NCBI GenBank assembly: GCA_030620095.1
Contig: JAUTXW010000561.1
Coordinates: 2,000,001-2,064,000, forward strand
Reading direction: 5' to 3'
DNA from: Kuschelorhynchus macadamiae
Taxonomy: Eukaryota; Arthropoda; Insecta; Coleoptera; Curculionidae
Length of the DNA: 64,000 bases
This document shows, one piece after another, positions 47,385 to 58,100 of this stretch. The first letter of the stretch is position 1, and every line of letters starts with the position of its first letter. The notes under the pieces are model-generated. The model was not told where the DNA came from. It saw nothing but the letters and a program-made list of their open reading frames with translations, and ran no database searches. The translations under genes and the position numbers were made by a program.

Positions 47385-49718
47385 TTACTTCCCTCGTAAA
47401 AGTGAAGTATTGTAATCGTGAAAAAAATGTTTTCTCAATTCGGTCGGTCTGTCTGTGTGTTTGTTGGGTCAAAAATTAAGGGTCGTTAGGGATGACCTGG
47501 TAACATTTCGATAAAAATCCAATATGGCAGAACAAAATGGCGACTAGTGAAATGTAAAAAAATTGCTACTAAAGAATTAATTATCCAATCTACTTTAAAT
47601 TATGCACAAAAATTAATTATTACGTAAAATTCAACTGTAAAATTTTGGTACAAATCGAGTATGGCAAAACAAAATGGCGGTTTTAGATTGATTTAAAATT
47701 TTGCGCAAGTATTAAGTATGATATAGAGATGAACCGGCAGAATTGTGGTGCGAGTACAATATGGCGGAACAAAAAGCGGCCGAGTGATTTATTTTAAAAA
47801 ATCGGTAAATTTCCTTTACCCGGACTTCCCTGATTATGAATATTTCCTTTTATTAGGAATAGTGAAGTGTAACCCAATTTAGTTCAGTACATGGTATGTA
47901 GTAACATATATATACTGACTTAAAACATTTTTATTCGTCGTCATTTTGTTAGATTATATTGGATTCCTACCAATATTTTACCAGTTTCTACCTATACCAC
48001 ATTTGATTTTTGGGCATAATTTAAAATAAATTCAATAAGTAGTTTTCATATTAACACAAACCGCCACTTTGTTACATCATGTTGAATTCGTACCAGTTTG
48101 TCCCTATATCACATTTAATTTTTCTGCAAAATTTTAATGGAAATTGAATAAGACTTTTTTTACCTTTACTTTTTAGAAATTTTTATTTGGCCACCGTTTT
48201 GTTCCGCTATCTTGAATTCGTGTTACAATTTTACCAATTTATCTCTATTTCACACTTAACGCTTGCACACAATTTTAAATTAATCTAATAAGTAGTGTTT
48301 TCGGGCGGATTTTTTAAATATTTTTAAAGGCCGCCATTTTGTTTGGCTATCTTATGTTCATACCAAAATATTACCAGTTCATTCCTATATAACACTTGAT
48401 TTTTGTACAAGATTTAATGTAAATTGGATGATTAGTTTTTTCAGAAATAATGTTTTTAACCTTTCAGTTGGCCGCCATCTTATTCCGGCATAGGTCATTC
48501 CATATGACCCTTAATTTTTGTCATTCCTATATGACCCTTAATTTTTGACGAAAATTTGAGGTCAATCGGGAAGGTAGTTTTTAAGCTATGCCATGAACTG
48601 AGAGACAAACAAACCGACAGACGAACCGACAGAATTGATAAAACATCTAAGAAAGCTAAAACGTATGTGATATGTAAAACCTGAGAGGGTGATTTTTTTA
48701 CGGTTAATGTTTTATTTAGCCGCCATTTTCTTTGGCCATCTTGAATTAGTACCACGGTTTTTACTAGTTCATCTGTATACCAAAATTATTTATGGCACAA
48801 AATTAAGTAGTTTTTCAGAATGAATTTTTGATTATTTTACTAAGCCGGTATTTTGGATTCGTAGCAAAATTTTATCATTTGATTCCTTCATAATACTTGA
48901 TTTTTTTAGGCAAACTTTAAGATAAATTGCATACGTAGTTTTTTAGTCAAACTTTTTTAACATTTCACTAGACCGCCATTCTGTTTAGCCCTATTGGATT
49001 TTTACCAGAATGTTACCAGGACATCCCTATATGACCCTTAGTTTTTGACTAAAATTTGGAGTAAATCGGGTAAGTAGTTTTTAAACTATGCCGTGAATTG
49101 GTCGACAGACGGAATTGATACAACATACCTTTTTGCATCTAGGGACTGTGAAGAAATACAAAAAAACCTGAAACGGTAATTTTTTCACGATTACAAATAT
49201 TTTATTTAGCCGCCATTTTGTTCCGCCATCTTGAATTAGTACCATAGTTTTATTAGTTCATCTGTATACCACAATTATTTATGGCACACAATTTGAAATC
49301 AGGGACTTAAGAAGTTTTTCAGGCTGAATTTTTAAATATTTTACTAAGCCTCCAATCTGTTCCGCCATCATGGATTCGTATCAAAAATTTTTATCAGTTA
49401 ATTCCTACATAATACTTAATTTTGGTGCCAAATTTGAGATAAAATGGATAAGTAGTTTTTGAGTAATAATTTTTTTAACATTCCACTAGGCCGCCATTTT
49501 GTTTTGCCAAACTAGAATCTTTTCAAAATATTACCAGGTCATCTCCAAATGACCCTTAATTTTTGACCAAAATTTGAAGTCAATCAGGTAAGTAGTTTTT
49601 TAGCTATGCCGCGCACAGTCAGACCGACAGACAGACAGATGGAATTGATAAAACATGTTATTCGGCATCTAGAGACCCGGAAACGTGAAGATCGGAGGGT
49701 GATTTTTTTACGACTGTT

Positions 49719-50016
49719 TATGGTACGAGCGGGGATCGAACACGCACCTCTGGATCACTAGTCCATCACTCTAACCAATTGCGCTATCGTTCCACTGATA
49801 AGCAATTCGTTAGAACTTGTACATGTTCAAACCCACTAGTATATAACCATTGTTGATCCCGCCAAATATTCTAACCTTATGGCGCGGCGTTCCTGACTGG
49901 ACGTCAAATCTGACATCGCTATTCAGTACCGCCATATTAGTAAATTTATAATTTAACGTTATGCCCGTATAAGCCAAATTTTGAACAGTGATGGTTCGAT
50001 CCCCGCTCGTACCATA
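49719..50016. mobile_element. 294-bp MITE whose inverted ends are tRNA-like
   Basis: The element runs from tggtacgagcggggatcgaa at 49721 to its inverse ttcgatccccgctcgtacca ending at 50014, flanked by TA on both sides. The left end is the 3' half of a tRNA-like gene on the minus strand (49721-49793). The right end repeats only the T-arm and acceptor part in the other orientation. Confidence 0.75.
49721..49793 (-). tRNA. tRNA-like sequence, anticodon AGT position (Thr-like), probably not functional
   Basis: The minus strand folds as a 73-nt cloverleaf. The acceptor stem ggaacga pairs with tcgtacc at 6 of 7 positions, with discriminator A. TA follows, then the D arm tagcgcaattggttag (A box). 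The anticodon stem has 4 of 5 pairs and loop ctagtga, putting AGT at the anticodon. The T arm gtgttcgatccccgc contains the B box, with one mismatch in the stem. The stem mismatches and its position as the end of a MITE suggest a tRNA-derived sequence rather than a working tRNA gene. Confidence 0.5.
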
Positions 50017-50499
50017 ACTTTTGCTTTTTATTATAAATATTTCTAAAAATATATTTCACAGTTTAAAAATAAACTGATAAAATACTTTTGTTCAAAATGG
50101 AATATGTCCTGATATAAAAATAAAAAGGTGAGATTCGTGTGTCCGTCTCAATTAACTAACGCAGGACGCTTTATAGAAAAAAATGTTGTGAATATATCAC
50201 ATTTCAGCTAAGAAAAACTTGAAAACTAAATATCCCGAACGAAAAAAAATCCCCAATTTAAAAAAAAGTACAGGACTGTTATTTAAAATGTATAAACTGT
50301 AATATCTTGGAGCGGGGCTGCTCACCATAAACTTTATTGTCTAGTATAGGCAAAACCATCAAAATTGGATACAGTTAATTAGAGAAATTCTATGTTTTCG
50401 AGTGAGATGAGATTAAAAACTAGTGGTAAAAAATCTCGGAGAGTGATTTTTTCACGATTACATTACGAGGGAAGTAAAAATTAGTATGAAAGCCAAATG

Positions 50500-50930
50500 A
50501 AAGATACCAGAAAAACTTTGGCGGCGGCATTACATTTTGGGGTAGCATTATGTATGATGGGAAGTCGGAATTATACATTACTCCTCATACTCTTAACGTC
50601 CATGTCTTGATGACATGGACATTGTGTTCCCAATTATTGTTCCTTTCGCCGGAAACTTTAGATCAGAGTTCGTCCACACAGGGCGCGAATTCTAACACTA
50701 ACAGACTGCGAGAAAATGCCATTCATTACGTGGATTTGTCTGCAAAATCATCGGGCCTTAATGTGATAGAACACGTGTGGTCTAACTAAAGCTGTAAGAT
50801 CACGAGATAATGTACCAAAAAAGCTGGACGAACTAATACAAGCTATGCTTAAGGAATGAGAAAATATCCAAGATTTTATAAGAAATCTTATACAAAACTA
50901 TGCCCCAACGATGAACAGAAGTAACACGTG
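50500..50930 (+). pseudogene. Tc1-type transposase relic
   Basis: The frame reads GGGITFWGSIMYDGKSELYI near 50520, like the conserved GGGSVMVWGG-type motif of Tc1 transposases, then YVDLSAKSSGLNVIEHVWSN near 50730, the catalytic-glutamate block (IEHVW). A SPD-like aspartate has become SSG, the second catalytic segment is missing, and stops follow. It abuts the right end of the foldback element at 50477. Confidence 0.7.
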
Positions 50931-52026
50931 TCCCGTGAGCCCTTACAAAAAATTAATTTATATGTTTTTTTTTTATATTGCACTTGTTCAATCTGAAACA
51001 GATTTTTTATTGTTTTGGTTGATTTTCTTGGCTTAGTCTTCGAAAAGTTGTTTTGTCGTTTAATTTGAGTTACCCTGAATACATAATAATCTTTAAAAAA
51101 AACGTGTTTGTATGTTTTGCGTACGCTTTATATATGAATTAAAAAAGGGAACAAATTTCAATCATTTTCATTTAATGGTTGTAATCCTTTCCCTTGTCCT
51201 TATATCGTAGAGCGTTATAATCAATCTTATTTTTTTTGTACCTAGGCGACCTAAAAATGAAAAAATAAAAACCGTTTTGGTTTTTTAGTTAAAGTTTTAA
51301 AATGCACTCTTCTATTATGATAAATTTAGCTAATTTTTTTTTTGATTGCGATTGTAAAAATAAGTTATCGAAAAAAAAACCTAATTTTTTTCTACACTGT
51401 ATAATTTGTATTTAACCAATGGAAAAAGGCGTCTACTTAATTGTAATAAACAATTAAACTAAGGGTTTTGTATATATGTTAGTCAAATGTAGGGTGATAA
51501 CATTCAACTCCGATTTTTATTAAAATCGTAATCTTGCTGACATTACAATTATCCCAAAACCCTTCAAAATGTTTGAACTATTTATCTCTATAAAATCCAT
51601 AAAAGTTACAAAAATAGGTTTAAAAGAAAATGGCGGCTTCTTAAAATTTTCGAACAAGAGCTCTCTTAATTACCACCCTGTATCTATGATTTTGGGATCA
51701 ATAATCTGAATACCAAACAATGGCACTTAAAAACCACAAATAAAGCCCCAATATGTTCATTAACGCATTTAGATATCTTTTGTATTTTCGGATATATGTG
51801 AGTTTAATATTTTTAAACTCACATATAGGCTAAAATTTCCTTTATCCTTTTCCGTTTCGCTTATCAAATATTCCATCTAGGTACTTTTAGATTTTATAAC
51901 CACCAACTCATAAATCACGCCTACGCATCTTATTCTGCTGAAATTCCTTAAAAGCAACACCTTACTACTGTAATATATAATCAACGCATTTAATGTAGTT
52001 GGAAGGGACACTACTGAGGGTGATTT
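50931..52026. other. No recognisable gene
   Basis: AT-rich sequence. An unpaired element-end motif (taccaccctgta) lies near 51670. Confidence 0.45.
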
Positions 52027-52279
52027 GTTAGAGCCACAGAATCGAGGTCTCTTTATAACAGGTGATGAAGTACCCTAGGGTGATTTCCCTTAGGCTAGTC
52101 AAACCGTTTCACCCATGCCCGTAGGATGTGGATTACATTTTTTGACCTTGGCATCGTTTTCCATACAGGATAATTTTTTTCATCCACCATCGTCAACACA
52201 GCCAGGATATAGCCGCCAGAGAGGTGTTCAGAAGGTTATGTATTCATAAATTATGTGCCGAGATGTGGTATCGGCCGCT

Positions 52280-52315
52280 TATATAAAAGAGGCCGACTCC
52301 ACGGTTTTTGGCAGT
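52280..52315 (+). promoter_or_regulatory. TATA box with initiator-like site
   Basis: TATATAAAAG followed about 30 bp downstream by a GCAGTGG initiator-like motif, in a GC-rich setting. The spacing suits an RNA polymerase II promoter, possibly of a retroelement. Confidence 0.4.
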
Positions 52316-53069
52316 GGCTCTTCGGCGACAGTACGCTAAACATCATACTATTTTTCCTTGAATGAACCAGAAGTTTTGAAAATTTTTCCTGAGCTTTGAT
52401 TAAATACTTGTGACTGTCTTTTTTCTTTTTGTAATAGATTTTAGTTGTTTGTTAAATTTGTTTTTCTTTTCTTATTCTCTACTCTCACCTTGTGCGTACT
52501 GTCCCCGCAGGCTACGGTGACAATGCGGTCGTCATCCAAAACCGGGATATCGTGAATGTTACTGGAGTGGCATTATCTCAAACCCTCAGGCGACGCAAAA
52601 TGTGTCGTCTGTGGCACGAGATGACAGCCACTCAGACAGATGTTACAAACATGTGTAAATAGTGTGGCTACAATTGAAATTTTGACCAATGTAGTGTGCA
52701 AAAATGAGTTAACGATAACTGTACATAGCGACGAACTTTACTTTAAATCCCAACTACGATAACATTAGTTTCCCTCAACAGTTTTCTCCGCCTCATACCA
52801 GTGTTCTGTGTTGTGCTGGGGTCCCATCTCCAGTGCTATCCCCTTTTGGGGTAGGCAATGGGAGCTAGAACCTTATCACAACAAGGTTGTTAGCACAACT
52901 CGCCTGGACGCTGGCAAGGCCACAGAATGCTATTAAATACGTACCAGAAAAGGTTACTCGAGTGGACAACCCTACGGGTGGTGCTAGGCCCCTCCTTTGC
53001 ACTGCTATCTCCTTTTGAGGAAGCAATGCAAAGAGGGAATCCTAACCCACATTTTGACACCCCAAAGCG

Positions 53070-53531
53070 TTGCGAACTAATGAGATTTGGAACCCAATCG
53101 TATGGGTTTCAAAAAGGTTTCTCAGCTTGTGCTACCTAGTTTTCCCCTACAAATTCCCAGGGCCAGACCTGACAGCACTTCAGACGGAACATGATAAAAT
53201 GAACATAATAATCAAAGAAACTATCACGGAGGTGCAGAAATTTTCTCAGGCACATTTTAGTTCTGGGAAGGTTGCTGCAGAGGGAATTCAAGGTAATCCT
53301 TTCCCTAAGGAAAGGGTGACCTTCAAAAGGACTCAACGAAGGACGGCCGGGTGTTATATTTGCCAAGCTATAGGCTTGAACCAGAAGTGCTCGTTGGATG
53401 ACCCCCGACCGCCCTACGTGACGGACAGACCAAAAAGCTTTCCCCCTCAGTCAGCCTCCACCACGCAACAAACGAAACCTGAGATAAAGAAGAAGGTATC
53501 AGCCTATGCAGAAAAACACACACCTATGTGA
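53070..53531 (+). pseudogene. Unrecognised 153-codon frame, possible element protein
   Basis: It starts MRTNEIWNPIVWVSKRFLSL and has a polar C-terminal half with KRTQRRTAGCYICQAIGLNQ, then KCSLDDPRPPYV, a cysteine pattern that could bind zinc but is not a canonical CCHC knuckle, and a basic, proline-rich tail. The N-terminal part may be out of frame with an upstream segment. It is probably a gag-like or other element protein fragment; I do not recognise it. Confidence 0.3.
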
Positions 53532-55000
53532 AATGCTTTTCTAAAAAATAATTTGGGTGTCGTTTGAGGTAACTTACCTTACCATATTTGGGTAATTGAT
53601 ATGGTAACTTCAGCTGCTTAAAGCAACTTAAGAATTTGTAGGTAGCATGACACCTACATTAAGAATGCCTTTAGGAATACTTAAGGTTTAATAAACAACT
53701 TGCGTAAGACTATTTCAGAAAAAGATTTTTTCTTGTCTCCCAGACATTTTTAAATTAAAAACCTACCCATTATAAATTTTGAAAAGTTGAGGCCTTCTCG
53801 AGCTTTTAACTGTAATGATACACAGTTACAAAGTTAAATTTGTATGCAAGAAAAGTGGTAGAAAATTTGAGTAACGCCCCAAATGCAGTCGAAAAATATA
53901 GTGTATAAGACGTTTGAAATCATTTCTTTCACGAACGTAACAACTGATTTTTTTTTATATAGCTCGTGTCGTAAGTCCACGTTTTCTAAATTTGATATAC
54001 AATATACTATTTCAAAGTGTGCAACTTCGTTACCACGCAAACGCTTCTTTTGTTTAATATGATTTTTTTATCACACAAATATATAAATGTTTTTTTTAGT
54101 GTAACTTTAATATATATTTTTAGTGATGTTTGTTATCGGACAAGTTGTAACCTAATTAGCGATGTGAATAAAATCAAAGATTGTATGTGACGACCTTTTA
54201 TTTTTTCCCTAACAGTGAATTATATGTGACAAATACCCAGCGAACGAATAAAAAAGGGACAGAAAAGGCGATCATAAATTTTCACGCCTGTCCTAAAGGT
54301 TTTTATTTATGAGGTATCTTACGTTTCCGATTGTCAATAGCTCGCCATCAAAAGGATGAGTCAGCAATATAAGACTATTATTTACCATTTATATTTTTTT
54401 CTTACCTATTACAATATCTTAACATTTTTTGTTGCGTCTGGTGAGGTGTCATATACAAAATGAAATCAATATCTCAAAAATTAGACTTGACTATAATTTT
54501 TTAATAGTTATATTCAAAGAAGTGAAATAAAACAAGGCTTGAATTTAAAATTAAATTCTATTTTCAAATTGAAAATTGATTGCACAATAAAAAACATGCA
54601 GAGTACAAGTATTTTTGATAAAATAAGCACTAAAAATGTTTGAACGTTATAATATCGTGGGCCGATTTCCTCAAAAAAAAAAAATTTTTTGTATATGGTT
54701 TACCATTCAAATTTTAGTCTCGTTACAGATACGCTTTTAATTAAATTTTGTATGCAATAAATACTACGACTACAGTTTTGGAATCCTTAATAAAAACAAA
54801 ATATTTATAAAAAGAATATTTTGGTGCAGTGCACTTAGTTCAGACTTACTTAATCTTTCCCTAATAATTTTAACTTGATTAATAAAACGCTGGTCAATGA
54901 GTTTTGGTGTACAATCGATGAAACATGATTTGACCTTAATTTAGGCTCTTCAAATTCTGATCTGAGATTTACGTTAAATCAAATTTTGACCTAAGGAGTC
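53532..55000. other. No recognisable gene
   Basis: AT-rich spacer before the 3' end of the ubiquitin-protease gene; only short frames. Confidence 0.45.
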
Positions 55001-55006
55001 TTTATT
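55001..55006 (-). terminator. Polyadenylation signal (AATAAA) of the USP gene
   Basis: The minus strand reads AATAAA about 141 bp after the stop codon at 55147, a normal distance for the end of this transcript. Confidence 0.5.
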
Positions 55007-55146
55007 ATCACGACAACGCTTCTTCTTGTACCATCCCATAATTTCGGCCTATTTGAAATAAAAACTGGCATTAAATTTGAGAAAATATCCGTTTATAAAT
55101 ATACATACGATTAATCAATTACAAAATAATAAAAAAAGGAAAATAT

Positions 55147-58100
55147 TTACATCAATCTTTCATAAAACAATAAATATGCTTGGGCATTTAAAACCTTAGA
55201 TTCTGTTACTTCAGATACATAAGAATCGCTAATATAGTACCATTTTCCTGGAGGCGGTTCAGGTTCACTACAGGCTCCCACATGAAGATCTTTAATTTTT
55301 TCTTTTTGGTTTTTGGGTAAAAACTGCCACCGATGACTGTCTTCTTCTAAAGGAGATCTAACTTTTACATACGAAACATAATGGCCTCCATGTATGGAAC
55401 CGCTATGTTCAACAACACCATAAAGAGAGTACAACACTTTGGTTTGGCCTGGTTGCACTGTAGGTAAGTTTTGAGATCGTTTTGAGCAAAATGGACCCAG
55501 GTCTAAAAGGGTGGAAAATTTGACGAACTTTGATACTTTGGCAGAGCGGAAGCGATATACCTAAAAAATATTACTCTTTAGTACATAAGAAGCTACATTA
55601 AACGTTCATGTACAAAGTCCCATTTGAAAAAACGTCGGATCCATCTTAAAATTCTACACAAAAAGAAAATAAAAATTTACATGTTTACTTATCTCGTAAA
55701 AGTTTTGTAAAAAAATAACTTTCCAAGTTTTAACCATTCATGGTAGTCTATATGTCCTGTCCTTCGCGGCATAGGCAAAAAGCAACTGATACAAATAACT
55801 TAAATAAAATATTGTACTAGTATTAAACGTGATACAAGGGAAAATCCGGTAAAATGTTGGTGTGGATTCAATATGGCAGAATAAAAAAAAACAATTATTT
55901 AATGATAAATATTAAGAAAAAGAGAAAATAACATACCGAAAGAAAATGAATAAATAAAAAAAACTATTTCTAAGGATATAGCAAAATTTTATTTTTTATA
56001 TATCTTAAATAAGAACACAAAAAAGTAATGTAAACATTTTATTGTGTATGTATGTAGTTTTTCTGGCCTCATAAACCTGGACAAGAAAAGTTGTGAAATT
56101 GAAACTGACGATATGTCTGAGAAAGATGCAACGTTGTTTCCACAATAATTGTATTTCACAATTTCGACGAGCAAGCCAGGAATGATTATTTGAAGTTGTC
56201 AGGACCCGTCCTCCCCGAAACAAAATCCCAAATAAGCCACTACTATTAGAAAGGGTGAAGTGTGTCCCAATTAATTCCGCAAATAATCACTCAGTCACAC
56301 ATATAAACTGTCTTTTGAAACATTTTTATTGGGCGCCAAGTTATTCTATTATATTAGATTCGTACCAATATTTTACCAGTTTCTACCTAGACCACACTTG
56401 ATTTTTGCCTATAGTTTAAAATATATAGAATAAGTAGTTTTTACACTGATTAAAAAAATACTAGACCACCATTTTATCTTTAATAACACTTAATTCTTGA
56501 GCAAAATTTGGAATCAGTCTAATAAGTAAATAAGGCCACCGTTTTGTTTTCTCATTTTCGATGTGTACCAAAATGTTATCAGTTCATTTCTATGTAACAT
56601 TTTATTTTTGTGCAACATTTGCGGTAAATTAGATAATTAGTTTTTTAGTAATAATTTACTGAAATGTTACTAGCTCGCCATTTTGTTTGCGATATTGAAT
56701 TTTTACCAAATTTTTACCAGATCATCACCAGATGACCCTTAATTTTTGACCAAAATTTGAAGTCAATCTGGTATGTAAATTTTTAGCTATGCCGCGAAGA
56801 GACAGGCAGGCCTACGAAACTGAGAAAACATGGTTTTCAGCATCTAGGGACCCTGAACCTTAAAAATCTGAAAAAAATTCGGAGGTTGATTTTTTCACGA
56901 TTACAATACTTCCCTTTTACGACGGAAGTAAAAAATAGTCGTGACTTCTAATGCAATTATGTATGAGTATGACCTCGAATTGGTGAAGAATTATACCAGA
57001 TCACCTTAATTCAAAAAGTATATTGTTCCGATTGCAGTAGTAGTAGAAAGTAGTTTCAAAGTATACGCTTTATTCCCAACGAGTTTAAGATAGCGCAAGT
57101 AAACGGTCCCCTTTGGAAAGTAATGTCAAATATTTACTTTTTAATTTGATTGTGTAGTAAGTTTTTAGCTTTTTATTTTTAAAAATATCTATACTTTTTA
57201 ATAAAGAAATTTATAGAAATAAAATCCTCATATATGGATATAATTTATTGGTGTTAATACATGGATATGTTTATACACGTTAAAGTATTGCTAAACTTAA
57301 AGAAAAATATATCTCGTTCTAGGGATTTTAAATACAATATTTCCCTTTTAGAATATGTTGTATAATTTTGTAGAAGTAAAAAAAAATAATTAAAGAAGAT
57401 AATTTAGGTAAAAAGTGTCTGTTACCTTCGTTAATGAATAAGACTGGAACTGTGCCTGGTTTAATTCCCTTTCTACATTCATGTTAAATCTGTTTAGAAA
57501 GAAAATTGGACATACAAGATAGTTCTGATTTCAAATGGGAAAGACATAAGTTTAGGATTATTAATACATTCAAGTCATACGGATAATAATTCTTGCTGGT
57601 TTTTATCAGGAAACCGAAAAGGCTGCTGTATCGCATCCTAGAACGCAACATTTCTTCTTGGCCATTTTTTTTACCATAATTGACCGATATTGTTTTAGTT
57701 TAGAGTTCAAATATATGTACGAATATACCAACATAATACAAATCACCAAGTACTGGGAAAGCACTAAAAACCACTACAGTACCCAACAACAACGTATTCG
57801 AAAATACCCGCTATATTTTACTTCAAATATACTTCAAAATCATATTTTACATTTTTGATTGAAGCACCATTACCGACTGTCCGCGTAAGTTTTAAAGTTA
57901 TGCTTTCATCTGCCATTTAAGTATAGTTTCTAAAGGGGGCTCTTCAACACGATGCCTTTCTAAATTCTAGATCTATATACTAGAGGGTGAAAAGAAGTAC
58001 GCCTAATCAGGAAGTATTAATGAAATAAACATAGTCGTAACATGGGTCAAAACTAAGGTAAAGTTCAATAACAAATAAATTGACATAAAACTTTATAAAT

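Larger units (their letters stand above)
47385..50477. mobile_element. Foldback family A, full copy with both ends
   Basis: The ends are ttacttccctcgtaaaag at 47385 and the inverse cattacgagggaagtaa ending at 50477, each followed inward by tgtaatcgtgaaaaa. The left arm carries modules in one orientation (gaacaaaatggcg near 47530) and the right arm in the other. The right arm has about ten units of roughly 125-140 bp starting gccgccattttgtt (near 47941, 48063, 48189, 48332, 48470, 48718, 49210 and 49490). They alternate with a longer module holding cgaactgacagacagac-like, ggcatctagggac-like and acgtgaagat-like pieces. No transposase is present. It interrupts sequence that ends beside a Tc1 relic, and carries the tRNA-ended insert at 49721-50014. 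Confidence 0.78.
52027..53531 (+). mobile_element. GC-richer block, possible LTR-element remnant
   Basis: This block is visibly richer in GC than its neighbours. It may begin as a long terminal repeat (tgttagagccacag at 52027) and contains a strong promoter-like stretch: tatataaaag at 52280-52289, then gcagtgg about 30 bp on. The later part has coding-like texture but no recognised polymerase. Two diverged copies of a gctatccccttttgggg / gctatctccttttgagg segment lie 165 bp apart near 52830 and 52995. The element type is uncertain. Confidence 0.35.

Noticed and set aside
47386..49700. CRISPR-like regular spacing of repeats
   Set aside because: The units are 125-140 bp, degenerate and contiguous, without short identical repeats and unique spacers; this is an animal foldback element.
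49721..49793. Functional threonine tRNA gene
   Set aside because: It has stem mismatches in all main arms and forms the end of an inverted-repeat element, so it was kept only as tRNA-like.
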